Shown: positions 1-6,109 of the stretch, in pieces
How positions within the stretch are numbered: the stretch's first letter is position 1
Layout of the letters: every line of letters starts with the position of its first letter
NCBI GenBank assembly: GCA_002694895.1
Contig: NZNN01000055.1
Span: 1-6,109, forward strand
Source of the DNA: Chloroflexota bacterium
GTDB taxonomy: Bacteria > Chloroflexota > Dehalococcoidia > Lucifugimonadales > GCA-002694895
Length of the DNA: 6,109 bases
Reading direction: 5' to 3'
The notes under the pieces: generated by a model
What the model was told of the DNA's origin: nothing
Database searches by the model: none
The model's input: the letters and a program-made list of their open reading frames with translations, nothing else
Position numbers and translations under genes: made by a program

Positions 1-1
1 T

Positions 2-850
2 ATAATGGTATTATCAGAACAATTCCCTTCTAATTATTATATATGGGAACAATTAGCTATTAAAACAAATGCAACTTTATCAGTGGTTCCAAGACCTGAA
101 GATGATGATTGGACAACCAATATATTAAATACAATTGATGATAGTGTTAAAATCATCTCATTATCTAACAATCATTGGACTGATGGTGGATACATTGATT
201 TGGAAAAAATTTCCAATAATATATCAAATTCAGATATCGCACTTTTGATAGATGGTACCCAATCAGTAGGTGCTATGCCTATAGATGTTGAAAAAATTAA
301 TCCAGACTTTTTAGTTGTTTCAGGATATAAATGGCTATTAGGACCTTATAATTTAGGTTTGTGTTATATTAATCCCAAATATCATGATGGGGACCCATTA
401 GAATATTGGTGGGGGCATAAAGAAGGAGCAGATAATCCTACAAGTTTAATTAACTATCCAAGTAATTATTTACCTGGTGCCAGAAGATTTGATTACGGTC
501 ATAAAGGAAATTTTCATTTACTACCTCCTTTAATCAAAGCCCTTGAACAGTTATTGGATTGGGGAGTTGATGAGATATATAAATATACTTCAGAAGTAAA
601 TAATAAAATTATAGAAAATCTTTCAGATATTGGTATTTCAACAATTGATGATAAATATAGGGCAGGGCATTATCTTGGCGTAAGGTTTAATGATCGTATT
701 CCTTTAGATTTTACACAATATTTAACTGATAATAATGTTCATGTTAGTGTTAGAGGTACAAATACTGTTAGAGTTACTCCCCATTTATGGATAAATGATA
801 ATGATATAGATAAATTTGTTGATGTTGTTAAAAATTATTTTAAAAAGTAA
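2..850 (+). CDS. PLP-dependent class V aminotransferase-fold enzyme, 5'-truncated by window edge
   Basis: The reading frame is open to the left edge, so the N-terminus lies outside; families of this fold usually run about 370-400 residues, so roughly 100 are missing. Numbering from the first ATG in view (position 5), the pyridoxal-phosphate site is clear: D83-G-T-Q86-S, where the Asp should contact the pyridine nitrogen, and S-G-Y-K109-W-L-L-G-P, with the Schiff-base lysine. A GARRFDYG segment near residues 158-165 and a C-terminal VRVTPHL segment with R256, the usual carboxylate-binding arginine position, complete the pattern. The NHWTDGG segment before the Asp is typical of the kynureninase / isopenicillin-N-epimerase-like branch rather than NifS/SufS. 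I saw no cysteine-desulfurase active-site loop. Reaction and substrate cannot be fixed; a hydrolase, lyase or epimerase acting on an amino acid is possible. It is probably co-transcribed with the hydrolase starting 7 nt later. The fold is confident, the function is not. Confidence 0.9.
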   Translation: MMVLSEQFPSNYYIWEQLAIKTNATLSVVPRPEDDDWTTNILNTIDDSVKIISLSNNHWTDGGYIDLEKISNNISNSDIALLIDGTQSVGAMPIDVEKINPDFLVVSGYKWLLGPYNLGLCYINPKYHDGDPLEYWWGHKEGADNPTSLINYPSNYLPGARRFDYGHKGNFHLLPPLIKALEQLLDWGVDEIYKYTSEVNNKIIENLSDIGISTIDDKYRAGHYLGVRFNDRIPLDFTQYLTDNNVHVSVRGTNTVRVTPHLWINDNDIDKFVDVVKNYFKK

Positions 851-857
851 ATAAATA

Positions 858-1718
858 TTGACTAGCTATATAAATCATAATAACTATAAAATCTCGTATT
901 CAAAATGGAATACTGAAAAGAATTCAAAGTATACTCTTTTATTTGTTCATGCTTCAGGATTTCATGGAATGATTTGGAATCAAATAATTACAAAATTACC
1001 TGATTATAATTGTATTACTATTGATTTGTCTGGGCATGGGTTAAGTGATAATCCCGATCATGATTATGAATGGAATAAATTCGCATTTGAATTAGAAACA
1101 TTAATTGTTGACTTGAATTTAAATAATATTTTTGGAATTGGTCATTCTCTGGGTGGATATGCTGTTACTCATGCGACGAATAAACTTAGTGATAGATTTG
1201 CTGGGTTAATATTATTTGATCCATCTGTATTTACAAAAAGCAAATATGAACAAAATCTTAAAAGAAAAAAAGATTTTATACATCCTATTAGTAAAAGACG
1301 AAACTTATGGGACTCTTACGATGAAATGTATAAAAATTTTTCTTCAAGATTACCATTTAAATTATGGGATAAAAAAGTTTTAAAAGATTATTGTGAATTT
1401 GGATTAATCAAAGATGACGATAAGAATATTTTCCAATTAAGTTGTCCACCATGGGCAGAAGCCAGAATGATGTCTGGAAGTTCACAATATGGAATATTTG
1501 AGATAATTAATAAATTTAATCAAAAAGTTTTGGTAATTCGCGCAGGAGGAAAAAATTCTAACGATAATAAAGATTTGTTTTCTAGTTCAGTTACTGATCC
1601 AAAATTAAGTGAAATGTTTTTAAACGGTAAAGATCTATTAATAAATGATGTAACACATTTTATTCCACAAGAAAAACCAGAAGAATGTGCTAAAATTATT
1701 TATGATTTTATTAGATAA
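858..1718 (+). CDS. alpha/beta-fold hydrolase
   Basis: The 286-residue product has normal length for a single-domain alpha/beta hydrolase. An N-terminal strand pair leads into HASGFHG (residues 31-37, oxyanion-hole region) and DLSGHGLSD (56-64). The nucleophile elbow is G95-H-S97-L-G-G, and the C-terminal NDVTHFIPQEKP carries the likely catalytic H267. The acidic residue is less certain; it probably lies in the segment after VIRAGG, near residue 230. There is no signal peptide or membrane segment, so it is cytoplasmic. The start is TTG: a TAA lies at 852-854, the only codon between is ATA, and the next in-frame ATG (codon 38) would remove the first strands and the oxyanion motif. No Shine-Dalgarno is visible. 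It follows the aminotransferase by 7 nt and precedes the HAD gene by 17 nt, which implies one operon. Esterase, lactonase, C-C hydrolase or amidase activity are all possible. Next to a kynureninase-like enzyme an arylformamidase-like role is conceivable, but nothing in the sequence shows it. Confidence 0.9.
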   Translation: MTSYINHNNYKISYSKWNTEKNSKYTLLFVHASGFHGMIWNQIITKLPDYNCITIDLSGHGLSDNPDHDYEWNKFAFELETLIVDLNLNNIFGIGHSLGGYAVTHATNKLSDRFAGLILFDPSVFTKSKYEQNLKRKKDFIHPISKRRNLWDSYDEMYKNFSSRLPFKLWDKKVLKDYCEFGLIKDDDKNIFQLSCPPWAEARMMSGSSQYGIFEIINKFNQKVLVIRAGGKNSNDNKDLFSSSVTDPKLSEMFLNGKDLLINDVTHFIPQEKPEECAKIIYDFIR

Positions 1719-1735
1719 ATTTCAACGGTAAATTA

Positions 1736-2428
1736 ATGAATTATGAAGCTGTTATTTTTGATATTGATGGGACTTTAATTGATTATGATTATTCTCAATA
1801 TTATTCCTTGGATAAACTTCTAGATATTATTCCTTGGAATAACTCTACTCGCCCATCTACAAAAGAAGTGTTTGACTATTGGTACAAAGAAAAAAATGAA
1901 TTTTATAACAGACCTGATTCAAATAAGATAAATCAATATGATCAGCAAAAAATTATATTAGAAAATGTTTTGGCTAACTGGAAAATCATTGTTGACTCCA
2001 CTCAATTAACTAATACATTATTTGACATATATGAAACGTCGTGGAGAGCTTATCCTGATGTACTTGAATGTTTATTTAATATAAATAAATACAAATTATG
2101 TATAATTTCAAATGGTGATAGTAAATTTCAAAGATTAAAGTTAACCAAAACGGGCTTAGATAAATATTTTTCTGAGATATTGGTATCTGGTGATATTAAG
2201 ATTAAAAAACCAGATCCTAAAATTTATCAAACTATGTCAGATAAAATTAATATTCCTTTAGAAAAGTGTGTGTATATAGGTGATCGTTTAGATTTTGATG
2301 CTATTGGCTCTTCAGATGCTGGAATGCTAGGTGTATGGTTAAATAGAAAAAATATCACGGGAAAGAAAATTCCTAAAAATGTTAAAAAGATTGCTTCTTT
2401 ACAACAATTAACACCATTATTAATATAA
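1736..2428 (+). CDS. HAD-superfamily hydrolase (phosphatase-like)
   Basis: The 230-residue product is of usual size for a HAD hydrolase with a helical cap (subfamily IA style). All four HAD motifs are present: motif I D9-I-D11-G-T, with the nucleophile and acid/base aspartates; motif II IIS125NGD; motif III K158 in IKKPDPKIY; and motif IV G-D183-R-L-D-F-D188 for Mg binding. Residues about 15-100, between motifs I and II, form the cap that sets the substrate. The KKPDPKIY and YIGDRLDFDAIGSSDAGM stretches are typical of the YjjG / phosphoglycolate phosphatase / haloacid dehalogenase-like group. Phosphatase action on a small phosphorylated metabolite (nucleotide, sugar phosphate or damaged cofactor) is the likeliest reading; a dehalogenase is less likely. 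It starts with ATG, has no visible Shine-Dalgarno, and begins 17 nt after the alpha/beta hydrolase, so translation may be coupled or the genes share an mRNA. Family is certain, substrate unknown. Confidence 0.92.
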   Translation: MNYEAVIFDIDGTLIDYDYSQYYSLDKLLDIIPWNNSTRPSTKEVFDYWYKEKNEFYNRPDSNKINQYDQQKIILENVLANWKIIVDSTQLTNTLFDIYETSWRAYPDVLECLFNINKYKLCIISNGDSKFQRLKLTKTGLDKYFSEILVSGDIKIKKPDPKIYQTMSDKINIPLEKCVYIGDRLDFDAIGSSDAGMLGVWLNRKNITGKKIPKNVKKIASLQQLTPLLI

Positions 2429-2432
2429 GTCA

Positions 2433-2461
2433 TTGCTATTATGTATTTTCTTTTATATATT
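2433..2461 (+). promoter_or_regulatory. possible weak promoter in the 60-nt gap before the transporter gene
   Basis: The gap 2429-2488 holds TTGCTA (2433-2438) and TATATT (2456-2461) 17 nt apart, resembling -35 and -10 boxes. Transcription would start near 2468, leaving a leader of about 20 nt. In DNA this AT-rich such matches arise by chance, so the transporter may equally be the last gene of the upstream operon. A 4-bp AGGA/TCCT hairpin (from 2463) followed by TTTT also lies here but is too weak to call a terminator. Confidence 0.25.
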
Positions 2462-2488
2462 AGGACAATTATTCCTTTTGTAAATTAA

Positions 2489-3730
2489 TTGGCAACACAA
2501 AAATTACCAACTTCTCAAAATAAAGATAGATGGACTCTAGCAGCATTAATTTTATTTGGGCATACAATTAAACATATTTATGTTTCAGCTTTAAATGTAA
2601 CTTTATTACCAAACATCAAACAATCTTTAAACTTAAGTGCAACCACATATGGCAGTGTCAATTTAGCAGGTAGAATTACAAGCATGACTACTACATTCTT
2701 TTCCGGGTTTTTGGGTGACAAATATGCAAGAAGATCAGGTACTCTTTTAGGCATTTCTTTATTTATTTCTGGAATTTCATATATGATGCTAAGTTATTCT
2801 GATACCATTTTATTATTAACAATATCAATGTTAATTAGTGGTATTGGTCCATCTATGTATCATGCTCCAGCATTAGCAACTTTAGCTAAAAAATTCCCTG
2901 AAAAACAAGCTTTTGCTTTGTCATTACATGGTACTGGTGGTAGTTTGGGAGAAACATTTGGACCACTTATTTTTGGATCATTATTGATTTCTACGTTATT
3001 GATTGGATGGGAACAAGCAATGCGAGTGTCATCAATCATTCCAATTTTCGTAGGAATCTTGGGTGGTAGTGCTATAAATTACTTTTTGAGAAATGATATT
3101 ACCAAAAAAGTTAATTTAAAAGATTACTACTCCGGGCTACAAATAATTTTTACTAATAAATTATTAATTATACTAATTATAGCGGCTGCAATAAGAGGAA
3201 TGGGAGAATCAGCTTTAGATACTTTCTTACCAGTGTTTTTCTTGGAAAATTGGAAATATTCTATTAATCGAATTGCCATATATAAATCATTAATGAGAGC
3301 GAGCGGAACCATCACTCAACCACTGTTGGGAATTATAGTTGATAAATCCAACCCACTTACTCTACTGATTCCGAGTTTATTGTTTCTTGGATTTATGTGT
3401 TTAACTATACCGTTTATGAACGATATAAAAATCTTGTCTATACCTGTAATTCCAATTGTATTGTTACTTATGGGAATATTTGAATTTTCTCTTCAAACTA
3501 TTTTTGTATCCTTAGGCTTAGATATTGCAAGGATTAATAAAAAAGAATCAGAGGATATGAAATCTACTATTGTTGCTCTTATGTGGGGAGCTATGTCTTT
3601 AGGACTCATTTCCCCTGTTATTGGAGGAGTTATAGCTGATAATATTGGGATGCAATATACTATAATTTATTCTGGCATTCTAATACTAATTTCTTCTTTA
3701 TGTTTAATGTTTTTGAAAGTACGAATGTAG
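2489..3730 (+). CDS. major facilitator superfamily (MFS) transporter, 12 membrane helices
   Basis: The 413-residue product is strongly hydrophobic throughout, with about 12 predicted membrane segments, the normal MFS layout. The first helix runs from about residue 15 (WTLAALILFG...). The loop between helices 2 and 3 carries GFLGDKYARRSG (73-84), a good match to MFS motif A. Residues 145-160 (SLHGTGGSLGETFGPL) form the glycine-rich helix-5 region. A longer polar stretch near residues 200-212 is the central cytoplasmic loop. It should be a proton- or solute-coupled inner-membrane carrier. The GHTIKHIY start and SLHGTGGSLGE segment recall fosmidomycin-resistance-type exporters, but direction and substrate are not deducible. 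The TTG start is forced: TAA occupies 2486-2488 and the next in-frame Met is residue 66, after two helices. No Shine-Dalgarno lies close by. No convincing terminator follows the stop before the metH promoter. Confidence 0.92.
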   Translation: MATQKLPTSQNKDRWTLAALILFGHTIKHIYVSALNVTLLPNIKQSLNLSATTYGSVNLAGRITSMTTTFFSGFLGDKYARRSGTLLGISLFISGISYMMLSYSDTILLLTISMLISGIGPSMYHAPALATLAKKFPEKQAFALSLHGTGGSLGETFGPLIFGSLLISTLLIGWEQAMRVSSIIPIFVGILGGSAINYFLRNDITKKVNLKDYYSGLQIIFTNKLLIILIIAAAIRGMGESALDTFLPVFFLENWKYSINRIAIYKSLMRASGTITQPLLGIIVDKSNPLTLLIPSLLFLGFMCLTIPFMNDIKILSIPVIPIVLLLMGIFEFSLQTIFVSLGLDIARINKKESEDMKSTIVALMWGAMSLGLISPVIGGVIADNIGMQYTIIYSGILILISSLCLMFLKVRM

Positions 3731-3733
3731 TTA

Positions 3734-3762
3734 TTCATATATTAATAATCTAATTTTATGAT
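3734..3762 (+). promoter_or_regulatory. likely sigma70-type promoter of the metH leader
   Basis: TATGAT (3757-3762) differs from the -10 consensus TATAAT at one base and lies 17 nt downstream of TTCATA (3734-3739), a 4/6 match to TTGACA. The predicted start, about 3768-3770, falls just before the first base of the candidate aptamer helix at 3772. That independent agreement supports both calls. It begins directly after the transporter stop codon at 3728-3730. Confidence 0.6.
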
Positions 3763-3771
3763 AAAATATAC

Positions 3772-3868
3772 TTTATCGTGAAGGAGAGTAGTATTATACT
3801 CAGCAACCTTTAACCTTTTAAGGTGCTTTAGACGTGGTTCATAATGAACAAAGAGGTTATTAGATAAA
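3772..3868 (+). promoter_or_regulatory. candidate SAM-clan riboswitch (SAM-I/IV-like, reduced) controlling metH
   Basis: The core G3803-C-A-A-C-C ... G3822-G-U-G-C3826 reproduces the P3 ligand pocket of the SAM-I/SAM-IV clan: GC and CC pair with GGUGC, leaving AA opposite U as the adenosylmethionine-binding internal loop. P3 extends through CCTT/AAGG. A short P2 (GAGTA 3786-3790 with TACTC 3797-3801) precedes it. The P3 loop TAACCT (3811-3816) is fully complementary to AGGTTA (3854-3859), like the AACC/GGUU loop pseudoknot of SAM-I/IV aptamers. Two closing helices are possible. One is TTTATC (3772-3777) with GATAAA (3863-3868), enclosing a GTTCA/TGAAC hairpin (3837-3849). The other pairs 3772-3782 with 3838-3848 (ten pairs, one mismatch) and leaves the pseudoknot strand 3' of P1, as in SAM-I/IV. 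No kink-turn and no P2-loop pseudoknot is visible. The position just upstream of metH and an intrinsic terminator fits SAM feedback. The core match is good; the subtype is uncertain and no covariance model was run. Confidence 0.62.
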
Positions 3869-3874
3869 TTATTG

Positions 3875-3906
3875 TCCTTCATTTTATTAAAAGTGAAGGA
3901 TTTTTT
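3875..3906 (+). terminator. intrinsic terminator in the metH leader (riboswitch expression platform)
   Basis: TCCTTCA (3875-3881) pairs perfectly with TGAAGGA (3894-3900). The stem continues with TTTT/AAAA (3882-3885 with 3889-3892, one bulged G at 3893) around a 3-nt loop, and six T residues follow (3901-3906). It lies six bases after the aptamer and only 5 nt before the metH start, so it acts on metH rather than ending the transporter transcript. TCCTTCA can instead pair with an identical TGAAGGA at 3779-3785 inside the aptamer, a ready-made antiterminator. Confidence 0.8.
3896..3900 (+). promoter_or_regulatory. metH ribosome-binding site inside the terminator 3' arm
   Basis: AAGGA lies 11 nt before the TTG start at 3912 and is the only convincing Shine-Dalgarno in the window. 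It is the distal arm of the terminator stem, so any transcript that reads through with the hairpin folded would also hide the ribosome site. Freeing it requires TCCTTCA to pair elsewhere, which the aptamer-side copy of the same sequence allows. Confidence 0.6.
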
Positions 3907-3911
3907 ATATT

Positions 3912-6109
3912 TTGATTAATTTTGATAACATTTTATTAATAGATGGTGCTATGGGCACTTCTATACAAAATCTTAATCTTTCTTCTTCAGATTTTGGAGG
4001 AGATCATTTAGATGGATGCAATGAATATTTAAATATTATTAATCCAACATATATCAAAGATATTCACAGATCATTCATAGATGTTGGGGCTAATATAATT
4101 GAAACAAATACTTTTGGCGCAACTCCTATTGTTTTAGATGAATATAAATTATCTGATTTAGCTGAAGAAATAAATTTCAAAGCAGCTAAAATAGCAAAAT
4201 CTAGTATAAACGATTCCGATAATTCAATTTTGGTTGCCGGGAGTATGGGACCTACAACAAAGCTTTTGAGTTTAAATCAAATAAAATCAGCGGAAATAAC
4301 TTTTGATCTTTTAGTTGATAATTACAGAATTCAAGCAAGAGGTTTAATTTCAGGTGGTTCTGATTTTTTATTAATAGAAACTTCTCAAGATATTTTAAAT
4401 GTAAAAGCTGCAATTAAAGGCATTGCACTAGCAAAATCTGATTTAAATAGAAATGATATTCCTTTTGCTGTTCAATGCACTATTGAAAACATGGGCACCA
4501 CATTAGGTGGACAAGATATTGAATCATTTTATTTAACAATAAAACATAATGATTTATTATGGATTGGAATGAATTGTGCTACTGGACCTAAATTTATGAG
4601 AGAGCATTTGAGAATATTGAGTCAAATATCTTCTCATCCAATCTCTATAGTCCCAAATGCTGGATTACCTGATGAACATGGTAATTATAATGAATCTCCA
4701 ACAGAATTTTCAAAAACCATAGAAGAATATATAAAAAATGAGTGGGTCAATGTTATAGGTGGTTGCTGTGGTACTGTGCCTGACCATATTTCAAAACTAA
4801 AAACATTAGTTCAAAACCATAACATTGTTTATGATACCAATAAAAATAAATCGAATTTAAAACACTATGTTACTGGTTTGGAATCTTTGTATGTTGATGA
4901 GTCTACTAAACCGATATTAGTTGGTGAAAGAACTAATGTTTTAGGCTCAAAAAGATTTAAAAGGCTTATAGAAAACGATGACTTTGACCAAGCTTCGGAG
5001 ATTGGGAAATTACAAATTAATTCTGGAGCTAATGTAATAGATGTCTGTTTACAAAATCCTGACAGAGATGAAATATATGATATAAAACAATTTTTAGAAA
5101 AATTAACTTCAAAAATTAAAGCTCCAATAATGATAGATTCAACTGATATTGAAGTCATTAAGGAAGCAATAAAATTATGCCCTGGCAAAATTATTATTAA
5201 TAGCGTAAACCTGGAAGACGGTGAGGAAAAATTTAATGAAATTTCCCCGATCATAAAATCCTTTGGTGCTTCAGTTATTGTTGGATGTATAGATGAAGAT
5301 AAAAATCAAGCTCAGGCAATAACACGAGAAAGAAAATTAGAAATTGCTAAAAGATCATTTGACCTTTTAACAAATGATTATGAATTAAACCCGAATGATA
5401 TTATATTCGATCCACTCACTTTCCCTATAGGTACAGGTGATGTCAATTATTTGGAATCCGCAGAAGAAACTATCGAAGGTATTAAATTAATAAAAAAAGA
5501 ATTACCAACGGCTAAAATTATATTAGGTATTTCAAATGTATCTTTTGGATTGCCAATTAATGGCAGGGAAGTTTTGAATTCTGTTATGTTAAATCATTGT
5601 TTAAATGCTGGACTGGATTATGCAATAGTTAATACTCAAAATTTAAAAAGATTTAATGCTTTGTCAGATGAAGAAATAAACCTCTCTAATGAACTGATTT
5701 TTAACAATTCTAAAGAAGCATTAGACAAATTTGTTGAATATTTTAGATCTACTCCTGTAAATAAAACAGTAAAGGAAAATATTCCATGGGATAAATTTCT
5801 TAAAGAATCAGTGATTAATGGTTCTAAAAATAAATTAGAACCAAATTTAGATAAAGGATTAAAGAAAATTGCACCTTTAGATATTATTAATGGTCCATTA
5901 ATGAATGGAATGGACGTTGTTTCAGATTTATTTGGTAAAAATGAATTAATAGTAGCTGAAGTTTTACAATCTGCAGAGGTTATGAAATCAGCTGTATCTT
6001 ATTTAGAACAATATATGGAAAAAGCTGATATTACATCTAAAGGTACTATAATGCTAGCTACTGTTAAAGGCGATGTTCATGATATAGGTAAAAATTTAGT
6101 GGATATTAT
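3912..6109 (+). CDS. metH: cobalamin-dependent methionine synthase, 3'-truncated by window edge
   Basis: Makes methionine by moving a methyl group from methyltetrahydrofolate to homocysteine through cobalamin, in the cytoplasm. 732 complete codons are visible of roughly 1150-1230 expected. Residues 1-300 are the homocysteine domain: LLIDGAMGT at the start, zinc ligands C222 (GMNCATGP) and C285-C286 (GGCCGT). Residues about 334-590 are the pterin-binding barrel: GERTN 338-342, IDVCLQNPDRDE from 376, GISNVSFG 539-546. From about 637 comes the helical cap (GPLMNGMDVVSDLFG, EVLQSAEVMKSAVSYLE), then the B12 Rossmann domain, cut just after DVHDIGKN with the cobalt-ligand H723. The activation domain, if present, lies outside. 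The TTG start is forced: TGA is at 3894-3896, no ATG/GTG/TTG lies between, and the next ATG (3951) is inside the DGAMGT motif. Expression is probably controlled by the SAM-clan leader and terminator directly upstream. No frameshift is seen. Confidence 0.97.
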   Translation, partial: MINFDNILLIDGAMGTSIQNLNLSSSDFGGDHLDGCNEYLNIINPTYIKDIHRSFIDVGANIIETNTFGATPIVLDEYKLSDLAEEINFKAAKIAKSSINDSDNSILVAGSMGPTTKLLSLNQIKSAEITFDLLVDNYRIQARGLISGGSDFLLIETSQDILNVKAAIKGIALAKSDLNRNDIPFAVQCTIENMGTTLGGQDIESFYLTIKHNDLLWIGMNCATGPKFMREHLRILSQISSHPISIVPNAGLPDEHGNYNESPTEFSKTIEEYIKNEWVNVIGGCCGTVPDHISKLKTLVQNHNIVYDTNKNKSNLKHYVTGLESLYVDESTKPILVGERTNVLGSKRFKRLIENDDFDQASEIGKLQINSGANVIDVCLQNPDRDEIYDIKQFLEKLTSKIKAPIMIDSTDIEVIKEAIKLCPGKIIINSVNLEDGEEKFNEISPIIKSFGASVIVGCIDEDKNQAQAITRERKLEIAKRSFDLLTNDYELNPNDIIFDPLTFPIGTGDVNYLESAEETIEGIKLIKKELPTAKIILGISNVSFGLPINGREVLNSVMLNHCLNAGLDYAIVNTQNLKRFNALSDEEINLSNELIFNNSKEALDKFVEYFRSTPVNKTVKENIPWDKFLKESVINGSKNKLEPNLDKGLKKIAPLDIINGPLMNGMDVVSDLFGKNELIVAEVLQSAEVMKSAVSYLEQYMEKADITSKGTIMLATVKGDVHDIGKNLVDI

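Noticed and set aside
2462..2478. AGGA...TCCT hairpin followed by TTTT before the transporter gene, a possible terminator
   Set aside because: Only four base pairs with a loop of about seven; too weak to support.
3760..3777. Inverted repeat GATAAA-N6-TTTATC overlapping the -10 region and likely transcription start, a possible repressor operator
   Set aside because: Composed almost wholly of A and T in an AT-rich gap, so chance is likely. The TTTATC half is better explained as the first strand of the aptamer helix.
3783..3791. GGAGAGUAG resembles the 5' end of the tetrahydrofolate (folT-type) riboswitch, tempting before a folate-using enzyme
   Set aside because: The matching 3' strand ending in CUCC and the conserved middle of that aptamer are absent, while the SAM-clan P3 core is present in the right place.
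3731..3911. Cobalamin riboswitch before a B12-dependent enzyme
   Set aside because: No B12-box-like segment or large multi-helix aptamer is visible, and the leader is too short for the classical form.
4865..5254. Open antisense frame of 129 codons inside metH, and two shorter antisense frames inside the HAD gene (2227-2433) and transporter gene (3127-3315)
   Set aside because: All lie opposite strongly conserved coding sequence, show no recognisable domain and have no promoter or ribosome site of their own; they reflect codon use on the + strand.
1..6109. CRISPR arrays, tRNA or rRNA genes, insertion sequences, phage or attachment sites
   Set aside because: No repeated spacer pattern, clover-leaf sequence, transposase or terminal inverted repeats were seen; the window is filled by metabolic genes plus one leader.

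Overview
The window is AT-rich (clearly well under 40% G+C by eye) bacterial DNA with all recognised genes on the + strand and short gaps between them. Gene density, A/T-ending codons and three forced TTG start codons suggest a small, streamlined, probably free-living aquatic bacterium. The aminotransferase and transporter look like those of low-GC marine lineages such as SAR202-type Chloroflexota or marine Actinobacteriota. That placement is an impression from protein style and was not tested by a search.

Left part (1-2428): three closely spaced genes. They encode the C-terminal three quarters of a PLP-dependent class V aminotransferase-fold enzyme (kynureninase / isopenicillin-N-epimerase-like), an alpha/beta hydrolase 7 nt downstream, and a HAD-superfamily phosphatase-like hydrolase 17 nt after that. 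They are probably one transcript. After a 60-nt gap with a possible weak promoter comes a 12-helix major facilitator transporter (2489-3730). Together they could be a small-molecule catabolic, salvage or detoxification cassette, but no substrate can be named from sequence.

Right part (3731-6109): a 181-nt regulatory leader followed by metH, cobalamin-dependent methionine synthase, which runs off the window edge inside its B12-binding motif. The leader is the most interesting part. It has a well-placed sigma70-type promoter, then a compact RNA with the ligand-binding core of the SAM-I/SAM-IV riboswitch clan (GCAACC...GGUGC). An intrinsic terminator follows, and the 3' arm of its stem is also the metH Shine-Dalgarno. 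The 8-base string GTGAAGGA occurs both at the start of the aptamer and in the terminator 3' arm, so the single TCCTTCA segment can pair with either. This suggests a SAM-controlled switch acting on transcription and possibly translation, giving feedback on methionine/SAM synthesis. The RNA is much smaller than a classical SAM-I aptamer: no kink-turn P2 and no visible P2-loop pseudoknot. It does have a possible P3-loop pseudoknot of the SAM-IV / SAM-I/IV kind, so it may be a reduced or undescribed variant of the clan.
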